64,000 bases of DNA from Holothuria scabra. Lineage: Eukaryota > Echinodermata > Holothuroidea > Aspidochirotida > Holothuriidae. Location of the stretch: positions 18,927,318 to 18,991,317 of the forward strand of contig CM074188.1 in NCBI GenBank assembly GCA_037179385.1, written 5' to 3'. Under the pieces are notes generated by a model that was not told the origin of the DNA, did not search any database, and worked only from the letters and a program-made list of their open reading frames with translations. Below are positions 23,385-34,105 of this stretch, piece by piece. Numbering within the stretch: the stretch's first letter is position 1; each line of letters starts with the position of its first letter. A program made the position numbers and the translations under genes.

Positions 23385-25238
23385 CCTGTATGTCATTCTG
23401 TTGGAAATGCAAATGTCTTGTTAACCAAAATGATATTCATTGCGATGGTTGAATTTTCCCTCATTAAATTTAAAAACAACATTTAATTTATCCAAATGTT
23501 ACTCATATTTAAAGTCAATGGGTAACCTTGTTTTAAGCATAACTTTTCAATGAAAAACATAAATTACAGCATTTCTGACTGCTAGTTTTTATGCTGCATA
23601 TTTCTGTTCCATTATTGCACCTTCTAAAAACTAGAAATCCTGTCTGGGCAGGTTTTGGTGTTTACTCTAACATCAGAGCAAGTGAATTTAAATGGCAAGT
23701 ATTTGCATGACTCCTAGAAACTCTTCATTTGCTGTTTTTAATGGTCCCTTTTATTTAGCCAAAACTCCATCACAATATTTACAGGTATTGCTACAAGGCT
23801 GGTCAATCCAATGGCTTTAGGCTCATGCAGGTGAACATGTTAAAAGACAGCTTAGCGGAAATTTCGAACACCACAAATAATGGAAGAATTAAAGGCGTAT
23901 TACTATTATTGGAAATTCCTGAGTAAACCTTAAGAGGTATTTAAAATTGCTGGACAATTGGACCTGCTTGTTAATAATTGGATGAGAAATTCTTCTCTTT
24001 GTTTTGCAATATGCTACATGTCTACAAAATCATTTAACTGTGAAAGGAAAAACTGTAAAAGTTTGGGGAAACTGGCCTTTGAAAGAATTCATTAGGGTTA
24101 CTTTTCTTCCAAAAGCAGTCCAACACTGATTGTGGTATACAGAAGTTGACTAAGTATCATGTTGTGATAAAATTTACGATCAAATAAGGAGAAGTGAAAA
24201 TAGGCAATGGTAATTTGTGGGAATTGCCCCTGTTTGTTGCAGAATCATGGACTGTGAAGGTTTTTGTAAAGAGATGTGGTCATATAACACCAGGAGATGT
24301 TTTTGTTTGTGCCCTGAAATGTTGTTGTGGTAAGGTTGTAAAAAAACTGCACAATTAGGTAGCTTCTGTTTGCCGTTTGCCCATGTAGCTCCATGGTTTG
24401 CCTTACGTTTAACAGGGTCATTAAGAGAATTAAATAGTTAGAAATGAATACACTGATTTACTGTAAAAGTCAAAGTCTGCCAATTTAAAATGCATGGGCT
24501 GCTGGTCTTTAGGGCCAATATGGGTTGGTGGGCAGAATTTCTATGAGAGTAAGATACGGTCCCCTGGACCACACTGTTTTAGTAACTGTACTCTTCTTGG
24601 AACTCAGTTTAATATGCATCATTGAACTTTTGTGGTGTGAGGAAGGACAAGGCCGGGCAATGTCGTATTTGTTTGGTTGCGCAGCTTGTTTTCTTCATGG
24701 ACTTTTTGCTGTGGTTTAGAGTCATCATGTATATTACTGCAATTTGTAATATATACGTACAATGTGGAATAATATGTTGTAAAATGTTGTAAAGTTTTAC
24801 GAATTAAGGCATGTCTATAATATTACCATATTGTGAGATGTTGCCCTAATGTGATATAAACGACTTGGGACTTGACGTCATATTTTTCTGGTAAGGGTTT
24901 CTTTCTATTTGATCAAATAGTTACCCTACCAGCAGCTAGATCATTTTGTGCCATAAAACTTTTCATAAATTGTATCATGGTTTTGGGAAGGGTAGTTTGG
25001 CACTTCAGCATTAGTTAACAGAAACAGACTATTGCATTTGAAGTTGTTACATTATAAGGGTATGACAGTAAAATAATATGTAGCTGTCAGTTGTTGTCCT
25101 CAGATCTCTGGATGCTATGCGTTGTGAAATTGGAATTGCTGTTGATGCCTTTGTTCACCCTATTAATGTTGTAGAAATAACAATAACAACAAGATAGTGT
25201 TGGATGTAATGTGACAGCTTGAGAAAATTTAGTCAGAG
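23385..25238. other. No feature recognised
   Basis: Open frames are 64 codons or fewer and none has a recognisable domain. No shared repeats were identified. Confidence 0.5.
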
Positions 25239-25412
25239 CAGTGGCGTAGCCATGTGGAAGGTTTTTGGGGGTTAGACCAACCTTGCAATGCAAAAAACAC
25301 CTAAGATTGTGGATTTTTCTCTCTATCCTTAGACTTTCCCCTCATATTGTGCCCCCAAACCCCTCCATGACACCAACACCCTCCCCATGAGACAATCCTG
25401 GCTATGCGCCTG
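25239..25412. mobile_element. 174-bp TIR element, probable hAT-type MITE
   Basis: Left end CAGTGGCGTAGCCATG; the reverse complement of the right end reads CAGGCGCATAGCCAGG, an imperfect TIR of about 16 bp. Flanks read AGTCAGAG on the left and AATCAGAG on the right, an 8-bp duplication with one mismatch. The interior ends in a CCCC-rich tract. Eight-base duplication fits hAT, but the mismatch leaves room for doubt. A possibly related decayed copy lies around 33914-34105. Confidence 0.7.
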
Positions 25413-25448
25413 AATCAGAGTCATGTTGAGTTTCTTCCTGTACAAATG

Positions 25449-25685
25449 CATTGCCAAGTGGTTCGAGCATCTGACCAGCAGCGTAGAAGTCATGAGTTCA
25501 ACTTCAGGCTCTTAATACTGGATACTTCAAAAAAGGAACCTACTGCCATTGCACTCTGTGCTCAGCATAAGCAATGGAGTAAAGAAAATAAGCCAGTGAG
25601 CCACAATTGAAAAAGGAGCTGTGGCCTGCCCGACTCAAACCAGTTGGTTAGAACCTGAGCCATAAAGAATCATCTAACTTACTTC
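25449..25685 (+). mobile_element. SINE family C, near-complete, tRNA-like head
   Basis: The head resembles a tRNA gene: ATTGCCAAGTGGTTCGAGCA (box A region) and GAGTTCAACTTC (box B, consensus GGTTCRANNCC). Then come the body words CCTACTGCCATTGCACTCTG, GTGCTCAGCATAAGCAATGG, AAGCCAGTGAGCCACAA, CAGTTGGTTAGAACCTG, GCCATAAA and a TCTAACTTACTTC tail. The order matches the copy at 57342-57596, which has the better head. The plus-strand frame at 25404-25610 lies inside this SINE and is not a gene. Confidence 0.8.
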
Positions 25686-26049
25686 ATGTCCAAATGGAGT
25701 TTTGAAGACTTATAATGTGAGCCTTGCAGGTACAAGTTCAGACAATGTATTTATAAAGGGGAACCAACAACTTTAATGAGGGAGGGACAGGGGTGGGTTG
25801 GGGAAGGGGAAAAATGTATTGAGTCCATGGCGAACTTCATACAATTAATTCTGGTGTGTTTCTTCAGTAATTTACTAGAATATTGTGGATGTGGAAATAT
25901 GATGGTCACTGGCATGGCTTTGGAGGAGCATATGTGAAACTAGGAATAAGACGTGGCACATCTTTCAGTTAAAGACCTGTCTACATGCATCCATTTTGAA
26001 ACTTCATTTATGACTCTGTAGTCTTAAAAAATGACTTCATGGCTTATCC
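25686..26049. other. No feature recognised
   Basis: Includes a G-rich patch near 25780-25810; otherwise unremarkable. Confidence 0.4.
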
Positions 26050-26158
26050 TTACCCTTATACACATGTAATCTCCCACTTATAATAATGCCCATGGCAAAT
26101 GTTTGAAAGCACAGTGGAGGAGGACACTCTGCAACAGAGGGCATCCTGCCAATATCTT
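26050..26158 (-). repeat. Family B repeat, diverged inverted fragment
   Basis: On the minus strand: GATGCCCTCTGTTGCAG, CTCCTCCACTGTGCT, then GTGGGAGATTACATGTGTAT. It aligns loosely with the inverted copy at 22190-22280 and the plus copy at 30058-30198. Confidence 0.4.
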
Positions 26159-26380
26159 TTCACTTTTCTCCAGGAACATAGGTATATACCTGAATGAGTA
26201 TGGAATGAAAAGAATAGTATAAACATTACTGTCAGTAAAATCTGTAAAAATGGTTGTTTAAATGGTACTGGTGACCTTTAAATTTTTAGAGCAATGAGGG
26301 AACAATTATTTTGAATATCCTGCAGTGCCCTGCACAGATATTGGCCTTAATATAAGCAGCATCAGTTAACTTTAGCAAAC

Positions 26381-26548
26381 CAAAGACTTTAAAACTGGAA
26401 TCTACTGCCATTGTGCTTGGTGCTCAGCATAGGCAATGGAGTAGGGAAAACAAGCCAGTGATCCACAACTGGAATAAAGGCTGTGGGCAGCTGGCCTTTA
26501 ACAATTGGTTAGAAACTGGGCCGTACCACTCCATCTAGCCTAACCTCA
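26381..26548 (+). mobile_element. SINE family C, 5'-truncated copy
   Basis: Body from CAAAGACTTTAAAACTGG through CTACTGCCATTGTGCTTGG, GCTCAGCATAGGCAATGG, ACAAGCCAGTGATCCACAAC, CAATTGGTTAGAAACTGGGC to CTCCATCTAGCCTAACC. The tRNA-like head is absent. It is among the best-preserved bodies in the window. Confidence 0.8.
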
Positions 26549-27002
26549 AACTTCCTGTCCAACAGATGTTCGAACCAAAATCAAGTTTTGCATTTGATTT
26601 ATTTTGCTTCTTAATTACTCATTGAAGTCCCATTGATTTATTACTATGGGCGAGTCGAGAAATTCATTTCAAAAAGTCAATATTTGAATTTGATATGCTG
26701 CCTTGCAATATATATTTTTGTCATCAATAACCAATAGACAGAGGAGAAATAGATTCAAAGTAGGTTCAAAAGAGAGGGAAATTTGATATGGTCATTAAGT
26801 TTGCATATTATTCACATAAATATGGAGCATACCATCAGCTGCAAAGTTTAAAAATACTGAAGGATTACTTTTTAAATTCTATTTAGTACATAAAAATTTA
26901 TGAGAGAATGTCATAAATGGTTCTGCTAGTATGGTGATGGTGCTATATACAGGTGTTGAACTAAATTGTGGACTTAGATGATCCATGATGCTAGAAGCAA
27001 AC

Positions 27003-27257
27003 AGCAAGTTTTAGCCATCTCAAGCTGGCAACTAATAATCCAAAATCTATCAGAGAACTTTCTGTTCAGGTATCTTGAGATCAATAATGCTAAAGGCATT
27101 TTGCCCCCTTGAAAGACTATTTGCTCCATAGAGCAACAAGGTTGGTTTAAACGGGGTTAAGTGCCGCAATAACAGAGACAAGCTTCACCCGAGAAAATGC
27201 CCTTTTCATGGGTAACATTGGCTTAAACATCCTATTCAATTCTAGCAGCATGCCACA
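27003..27257 (+). repeat. Family Q dispersed repeat, copy 1
   Basis: About 255 bp aligning in the same orientation with 39441-39691. Shared words include AGCAAGTTT, ACTAATAATCCA, ATCAGAGAACTT, TCTTGAGATCAA, ATAGAGCAA, AAGCTTCACC-GGAAAA, GGGTAACATTGGCT-AAA and CATTCAATTC-AGCA. No TIR or target duplication was found. A SINE-C fragment (GCAATGGAGGAGGGATAACA with AAGCTGTGGG) follows at 27258-27322. Confidence 0.7.
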
Positions 27258-27322
27258 TCAGCAATGGAGGAGGGATAACAATACAGTGCCCATCATCTGG
27301 ACAAAAAAGCTGTGGGTATCCC

Positions 27323-27933
27323 TAGATTATTCCAGGAGATTATTAGTAGAGGCATAGAACCCTTTTGAACCAAACATAATGTAGGGAGACTATCCCTTTA
27401 ATGTTGATAGTCTAGAATGGCATTCTGGCTGTAGCGTCTGATTAGTTTGATAAAGCTAACTCTTCCCTTCATAAATGTTCAATTAAAATTGGTGTATATT
27501 TCATCATGTATGATTATTAAAGCAATACAAGTACACATTTTACCTTGGTTGTTCCTCACTTACATACATTATTTTTTGGCTTTCAAAACATTGAACCTAT
27601 GTTGATATATCAGACCACTGTTATCTCAGTCAGTGTCGTGGAATGCCATAAGGGACATAATCAGTATGGTATTTATTAAAAATAAGCTCAGACAGACCTC
27701 CCAGCTGCATGGATATGTAATCACTACATTAAAACATGTAATGTGTTGTTCAAGTTGATACAGCTCACTGTATTTGAGGCCAGACATATCCCTAATAGGA
27801 TTCTGCAACTGCTACTCATTTTTACTTGTGAGTTCGTAGAAAGATGAAGGGGCCTAGTACTTTGGGAGGAATGGCCCGGCCATCCTTATCTCTACATTCG
27901 AGTCCCTCTTAGAGATGATAGTATATCCATTAG
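27323..27933. other. No feature recognised
   Basis: AT-rich sequence with one short minus-strand frame (60 codons) that has no recognisable content. Confidence 0.4.
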
Positions 27934-28202
27934 TTTACAGGACAAGAGTAGTTGCAGTAACAATTAGATCTGCCAATTTTCTTCTTATTTCTCTTCAAGG
28001 TATCTTTCATAATATTAAGGTACTTCAGTATACCTTCAATTTGCCTCTTTTCATATGGAAGAAAGTACACACCAAGCAGTAACTCCAGGTAAATTTCATA
28101 TTTGAGGAGTAAAAATATTGTCACCTGACTCTCTGAGTCAATCATGAAACAGGACAGTCCACTACACTAATCCAAGTTTGGGTGACTGCATTTACCTTTT
28201 AA
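27934..28202 (+). mobile_element. Family D MITE, copy 2
   Basis: Begins TTTACAGGACAAGAGTAG and ends GCATTTACCTTTTAA. Internal words shared with copies 3 and 4: TTTTCTTCTTATTTCTCTTC, AAGGTATCTTTCATAATATT, ACCAAGCAGTAACTC, AAATTTCATATTTGAGG, ATTGTCACCTGACTC, CAATCATGAAACAGGACAGT and CTACACTAATCCAAGTTTGG. The left TTAA has mutated to TTTACA; the right TTAA (28199-28202) is intact. Confidence 0.75.
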
Positions 28203-28654
28203 TTAACACTAGAAGTGTTTTACCTTGTTTTTAGGTCAATGTCAATGGGGCCACCAGAAAGCTTCAAGGGAAACTTCAGCTAGCCAACATGTGCATTGTG
28301 TAACATGATTCACTTTAATTCAGGAACGACTGACCTTTTCAATCATGTTACATTATTTATGTTACATAGCCCTATTTGTAACAAACAGTGAGACTCGAAG
28401 CACTACCTTTTGTTTGTAATTGTTATTATGTTCAAAAATATTTACAGAGGTAGTTACAATTGATTTACTAGACTGCTAATTTCCATGGCAGTTTTTGGCC
28501 ACTGGCTATTGTCTTCAAAGAAGAGACTGGGAAGATCATCAACAAAATTCTTCTTTGTGGAAATTGGGTTCACACACTAAGGAAATAAGTAATAGAAGTC
28601 TTGAAAAACAACAGAATATTATCATTGTGTTGAAAAAGCTTGCAGTCTGTGTCA
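28203..28654. other. No feature recognised
   Basis: The frame at 28495-28833 runs into the family-B fold-back and so is not a credible gene. Confidence 0.4.
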
Positions 28655-28858
28655 GTCCTCACCTACCTCCTGTCACCCTATGTATACCATTTATACAAAA
28701 GGATGTTATAGGGTGTATGGCTCCCTCTACTAGTAGGGTTCCCACGGTGTTATTTGTTTTCCAGATGGAAAGTACAGGTATAAATGTTATACATAGGGTG
28801 ATAGGAGGTAGGTGTCGTCCCTCACAGACTTGATCCCAAACCATGGAGCTTTGTGAAT
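28655..28858 (+). mobile_element. Family B repeat in fold-back form
   Basis: A 36-bp arm at 28660-28695 (CACCTACCTCCTGTCACCCT and on) is the inverse of 28779-28814 with 34 of 36 positions matching. The right arm plus flank is the normal family-B 3' region (GTATAAATGTTATACATAGG, GTGATAGGAGGTAGGTG, CCCAAACCATGGAGCTTTG). The left arm is an extra inverted copy of that region. The 83-bp spacer carries the family-B words GGCTCCCTCTACTAG and GTGTTATTTGTTTTCCAG. Other B copies lack the left arm, so this one is either a rearranged form or the full-length ancestor. Confidence 0.8.
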
Positions 28859-28868
28859 TTTTAGTGTT

Positions 28869-28994
28869 TGGTCTGGAAACATGACATACCCTGCTGTCCT
28901 GGGCCCAAGGTTATGGAATGATCTGTCTCCTTCAGTTAAGTCAGCTCGCTTCATGGAACATTTTCAGTCCTTATTAAAAACCCACCAATTTTAG
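28869..28994 (+). pseudogene. LINE reverse-transcriptase ORF, last ~42 codons (5'-truncated)
   Basis: Translating this frame gives GPRLWNDL, then SPSVKSARF, then FQSLLKTHQF and a stop at 28992-28994. The pattern of a Gly/Ala-Pro-x-Leu-Trp-Asn-Asp-Leu-Pro box followed by about 10 residues and an F-K-x-x-L-K-T-x-L-F-like end is the C-terminal signature of reverse transcriptases in CR1/L2/Jockey-like non-LTR retrotransposons. Proline of the usual DLP is serine here. The frame has no upstream RT domain; the copy is cut off at its 5' end, as is normal for LINE insertions. It lies 10 bp after the family-B repeat. Confidence 0.8.
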
Positions 28995-29112
28995 CTGTGC
29001 CTTTGATGGTATCTGATAGATCAACTTAGCCTTTTGTTTTTCAATTTCTTTTGTAAAGCACATTAAAATAATTATTTTAAAATAATGGGCCATATAAATT
29101 TCATTAAGTTGA
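28995..29112 (+). mobile_element. LINE 3' tail (CR1/L2-like)
   Basis: Follows the stop codon of the RT relic. Contains TTGTAAAGCACATTAAAATA followed by GGGCCATATAAATTTCATTA. A TGTAAAGCGC...GCGCTATATAAAT ending is common to 3' ends of CR1/L2-clade LINEs in marine invertebrates; here the GC steps have decayed. No long poly-A, as expected for that clade. Confidence 0.65.
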
Positions 29113-30057
29113 ACTTGATACCCTGTCCTAAACTTTTAAACATTACGCTCTCTGTCATTGCAAGGATGTGTAGTTATTTTTCTATGGGAATTTTTTTTGT
29201 TTTCCAGTACTAAATGATTTTATTCTTGTCTTAAAAGGTCTAGAAAAAGTCTTGAATTTCATCAGTATTTCAAAAAAGTGGGAACTATGTAAAGTATTTA
29301 CAATGTTCTTTCCTGTGTGTCAAACATTGCTCCTCCTTACACGCCGTTAAACAAATGTAACTCTTACCACAACTTCAGGGTGTATATTCAAGTTGTCTTA
29401 TGGCAGAATTCATGGGCTTTCTTATGGGTACTTTCACCTTATAATAAGACATGAAAAATTAGTTTCAGTTGTGGTGTCTCCCTAGGAATTTTTTTGAATG
29501 GAAGCAGTCAGAGTAGAAATCCTTTAGGAATTGAAACTGGGTGTTTGTTTGAAGGAAGTCATTGTATCTTACTGGATGTGCGAATGGGCCACTTTGTGTA
29601 GTAGGGTGGTACAGTGAGGTACATAATCACCTGTCTCACCCCTTCTTGTATGGTGTCTGTGAAAGAGAGCATAATCTCTGTATGGGTGACCTCTTGTGAC
29701 CTCTTGGCTCGGAAACATGCTATTGAGGTGGAATTTTCCCATGGTTGAACATGTGTAATTGTCCATGGTTGCTAAGGTAATGTTTCATACCACATGACTA
29801 ACACCTTATATGGTATTTTATGACCCTGCCAATGTACATAGAAAAGCGGTAGAATTATTCTGTAATGAGAGAGGGTGGGGTACCGTAGGTGGAGAAAGAG
29901 GGGCAGAGAAGACTAGACTGAAGAGATGAATTTACATAAAGTGTTGTTACTTTTGTGGTGATGGGATGTATAAATTGGGGTGTTTGAATACTACAGGTAG
30001 TTAAACAGATATTTCAACATGCTAGTTATTGGACTAGAAACTATTTAATTCTCTAGG
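29113..30057. other. No feature recognised
   Basis: Short open frames only; no shared repeats identified. Confidence 0.45.
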
Positions 30058-30198
30058 TGTAAGGGTGCCCTCCTCTGATCTGTGCCATTAGTTTATGTGT
30101 ACCAGGGTTAGTCAATGGAAACAGGGGATTACTTTGGTAAAAAGCAAGTAGGTGTCGGGCTTGTAGATCTATTTCCAACCCAGGGAGTTTTGTAGAGT
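30058..30198 (+). repeat. Family B repeat, diverged copy
   Basis: GGTGTAAGGGTGCCCTCCTC, GCCATTAGTTTATGTG, ACCAGGGTTAGTCAATGG, GGGGATTACTT, GTAGGTGTCGGGCTTGTAGA and CCCAGGGAGTTTTG. The middle differs from the 15451 type and agrees with the inverted copy at 22190-22280, so family B may comprise two subtypes. Confidence 0.55.
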
Positions 30199-33100
30199 TT
30201 AAAGATGAACTTTCTGCTTAATGTCCAGCATTCCTCCTTAAGATTTTACACATTTCAACATCCTTAAGTCATCCTTTATTCCTACTGATTGCTGGACTGC
30301 ACAGTCCAGGTGACCAGGTTAGAGTGGTTTGTGACTCTTTTTGAGTCAATTAGCAGAGTTTGAAGCATAACTTATCTGTAAAATTTATGTTTACTGCATT
30401 CTATTCTCCATTGACTTTGTTTTGGTTAGGCCTATTTCAGGTTCAGTTCACACTTATTGTGTGGAAAACATATGTAAATGAGAAATGTTCTGCATGAAAG
30501 AAAAACACATTTGCACTTTTGCATTTTGTTGCAGTATTTCAGAATTGAAAACATAACATTCCATTCTATCTTGCCATTTGTTATCATCTAAATCAAAGTA
30601 CCAATGAATCACATCATCATTTTCTTTTCTTTTTTTTTTCAAAGGGGACATATTATCATAATTAGGTATGACTCTCGACTGTTGAGTTCCCCTTGCACAT
30701 TCATGTGATGAATGCCAGGCAACTCTTGTGTACATGTCCAACATGTGTCCAAGATGTATATATTTAATTTTGCAGACCCAAAATAGAAAAGAAAGACACA
30801 AGTTTGTACATTGATCAGATGTCCCACTCCCCATCATGAACTACTGTTTAGCACTTATCCACCCATGCTGTACAAACACCACATTCTCTTGCCATCGTCG
30901 CTGTAGGTGTACTTTGGCAGCACTGAGCAGTTATGCTTGTTTCGCATAATGAGACTATTTTTATCCTCTCTGCCTGTCAGGTATGCCTCTCCCTGTTCAT
31001 GTATCTTTCTCAACTGTTCATACAGTATACACACACAGACATCACACCGGCAAGCTTGAGTTGTGTTGCACATACACAAGAAGCTATGTGTCATAAGGAA
31101 GAATGACATGTTTACAGGTCTAACACCCCATCTGGTATAATGGTATGACCTGCATTCTTCTTCAGAAGTCTCAGGTCAGCTGAGGTCACCGCTTTGCACC
31201 AGTCCTCTCTTCAATCATTAAAGAGCTCAGCTAGGATACCTCCTGGCAACAAATTGTGTAAATTTAACCATACCACATACTGTGCAGGACAGCGAAGCAA
31301 TCATTGGACTGAGTGCTAGTACTAACTGCAGTGGAATAGAGAGAGTGATACGGGCAAAAGTGTTTGGCTGGCCTGTTGTTTCTCGTGTTTAGCTGTAATC
31401 CATCATAAGGCCCTTGTGGCAGTAGACGGTCTCTAGTGACTCCTTTTCAACACTTAACGAAGGAATAGTGCAGTGTGTAATTGGATTAACCTTACAAGCA
31501 CTGTTCATTGCTTGTCCATTCATCTTTATCTCAACAATTGAACCAGGGGATGGATGCCTGAGTGTTGGTCTTGTTAGCTGCTGTGGAGGACGAAAAGTAC
31601 TGTTTGTATAGATGGGAGATTTAAGGTGGGTTTATTAGTGACTGCTCGGTCAGTCATGGTGATGATCTCCATTTGCTTCAGGTGATATGAATATTATGTA
31701 AACTCAATTTGTTTATGAGTGATGAAGACCTGTGACTGGGAAATTCACCTGGAATAAGGGAAGTCTTTGCATTATCTTTGGATGACGGCTTCATGCAGGG
31801 TCACCCTTGATTCTGAATATGAAATCATGCGCAAACATTACCTTCAGTGTTACCCCATATTATGTCGCTTGAGAGTGATCAGTATTGGATCAACCAGCAT
31901 TCTTCATGTCGTATTTAATTTACATCTCTGCACCAGATAAAAGGCAGTCGTTATATAATAATATTTTCTTAGAATCATCTACAAATGCTTGGGATATAAC
32001 CTTGAAGATATTTTCATTTACTGAAGTGATTGTTTACATTTGATGGTTGGAAGTATTATTTGGTACTTGATATTTATTACAAGTTCAAGAAAGCTGTTTT
32101 GCCATCTTCAATTTTTTTATGAGTTATTTTATCAGTTACAGGTCAGAGTGTATGCATTTTACTTTAATGTTAACTTTTTCAAGGATGTTTATGAGGCTCT
32201 TCATTGAAGGACTATTACATGTGTGTGTGTGTTTATTACTTCTTATTACACCCAAGTGTGATATGCTCAATTTAAATTAAAGGCTCCCACATCAAGCTCA
32301 TTTGAATGAAACATATTTTATGTTCTAAGGAGACACATCAGTTGGATAGGGAGGAATACACAGTAAAGTGAGCCTGCAATGAAGCATGCATATGGATGTT
32401 TCTGCACAAGCACTCCAGGAGCTTAACTGACGAATAATTAGCATATTTTGATGTTGGATGTTGCGTTACATCGAAGGGGAAACCATTTACTCGCTGATTG
32501 GCTACATATCTCTGGAGTATTAGTTGCTGCCGTTGATTGAACGGACATGACAGTGGTAAATTCATTATTGAAAGGTAGGTTTGTCGTAGAGCAGAGGGAC
32601 ACTGAATAGATAATTAAATCTTTTTTTAGTTGCTTGAATTGTTTGGGAATTAAAGGAGGCTTTATCAAAGGTTTTCACATGAGAGTTAGTTTGCAATTAG
32701 TGAATTGATTTTTAATTCAGTAGTTGTGATTAGAACTTGGAATGTTTACTGCAGTGCACTCTACAGATTTATTTAGCAAATGACTGGGGAAATGTTTTTT
32801 ATTAGTACCTTCATTAAAATTACCTTTTTTGTGTTGTAATTCTACCTTTGGCATTCAGTTGTGGAATATTTGTAGCATTGACTTTTAATTAATTTGTCTC
32901 GTGGATGTGATCGACAGGATAAATCTAATTTTCAGTATCTAACTGGAAGGGTTGAATAGGAAACCAATAGGGGCTAGAAGGGGGCTAGGCAATTTGAAGA
33001 GTGGGGACAAAATTCAAGACTGCATTTAGAAACTAATATGTTACAAGTTAATGTAGGAATCTTTTTTGAGGGGTAAAGAGTAATATTTTCTTGCTTTATT

Positions 33101-33527
33101 TAACATTAAATTCTACTACAGCTATGTTGTCAAGTTCTATTCAAAATCAAGACTGTCATTATTTTGTCTCCACCCTCCACCCCCCTCCCCCACTTCCTTC
33201 CTTTTGTTTTCTTGATGCAGCCCCTGGCTTTCCTTTACTGCAAACCAAGAAATAAAGTACATATCACCCCACTCAGTCAAGAGGTTATCATGTATAGTCC
33301 CGGGTAGAACACCATTGTTTGGAAATATTTGATTTTTCTTTTTGATAACAAGGATGCAGACTCCCAAGTGCACTTTATGGTGGAATGCAAAAAGCACCAA
33401 ATGATAGTGTGGGGTAAGAATGATGTTGGATGCTATAACTGTCAGTAGGTTGAAATGTTCACTGAAGCAGCAGTGTTAGGTTAGTTGAATGGAAGACTGA
33501 GAAAATTATTTTGAAGAGAATTATTGG
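30199..33527. other. Long unannotated stretch
   Basis: No credible gene; the largest frame is 127 codons on the minus strand (30454-30837) and is unrecognised. A perfect 8-bp palindromic stem CTGGACTG-CA-CAGTCCAG lies at 30292-30309. A short TG repeat is at 32218-32232. A possible DR4 motif at 31173-31188 is listed separately. Confidence 0.5.
31173..31188 (+). promoter_or_regulatory. Perfect DR4 hexamer pair (candidate nuclear-receptor site)
   Basis: AGGTCA-GCTG-AGGTCA: two consensus half-sites spaced by four bases, the arrangement known for thyroid hormone and LXR-type receptors with RXR. It is an isolated site with no promoter or gene nearby, so function is speculative. Confidence 0.2.
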
Positions 33528-33588
33528 GGGGTGGGGGAGGGGACTGAGTTGGGGTAGGAGGGGTGGGGGAGGGGACTGAGTTGGGGTA
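33528..33588 (+). repeat. 32-bp G-rich tandem duplication (2 units)
   Basis: The unit GGGGTGGGGGAGGGGACTGA plus GTTGGGGTAGGA occurs twice head to tail with a 32-bp period. The strand has several GGGG runs and could form a quadruplex. Confidence 0.85.
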
Positions 33589-33860
33589 TGATCGGCTGTG
33601 GACTGGGGGCATGGAAGAACAGGTAAAGGGTTAATGGTTTGTGGTGGTACAAGAGGGAGAGAATGTTACTCTTTCTTTTGGTGTTAGGAACTTTATTTTT
33701 TCTTAAGTTACTTTAACATGTTTTTAGTGTGTTTTACTCACTTTTTTGTTTGTGCAGAAGATGGGGGTATATGTTTGCATGAAAATTTGATTGGTCTCTA
33801 GGATATATAGTACCCTTCAGGAGATTTATACCAGTTGTGGAAATGTACTTTACAAACATC

Positions 33861-33925
33861 TTATTTACAAGGCTCACAAATCTACTTTACAAGGCGCACA
33901 AATCTACTTTACAAGGTGCACAACC
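33861..33925 (+). repeat. 22-bp tandem repeat (3 units)
   Basis: TACTTTACAAGGCGCACAAA-type units start at 33861, 33883 and 33905. A partial unit, TACTTTACAAACATC, precedes them at 33846. Overlapping frames of up to 120 codons read across this repeat and the following homopolymer runs; they are artefacts. Confidence 0.85.
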
Positions 33926-34105
33926 AGGGGGCCCAGAACCTTTCTGGGGGGGGGGGGACCAAAACCTTTCGGGGGAGGCAAAAATTTTTCAGAGTGGCCA
34001 AATTTGTACAAAAGTAGTAAGTCAATGTCAAAAAACTTGAAAGTGTCTGAGGGCAAAATTGTTTTCTCCCCCCCCCCCCCACCCTTGGCTACATGCCTGA
34101 GTAGC
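33926..34105. mobile_element. Possible decayed TIR element with G12 and C13 runs
   Basis: The left side reads ACCAGGGGGCCCAG and then G12 at 33946-33957. The right side has C13 at 34068-34080 followed by ACCCTTGGCTACATGCCTGA. The reverse complement of the right end, CAGGCATGTAGCCAAGGG, resembles the CAGTGGCGTAGCCATG ends of the 25239-25412 element, and the overall size is similar. Left end and target duplication are not clear. Confidence 0.35.

Noticed and set aside
25404..25610. A 68-codon plus-strand frame
   Set aside because: It coincides with the tRNA-like head and body of a SINE.
30454..30837. A 127-codon minus-strand frame with a basic KKKRK stretch
   Set aside because: The lysine run comes from a T-rich homopolymer on the plus strand; no domain and no supporting signals.
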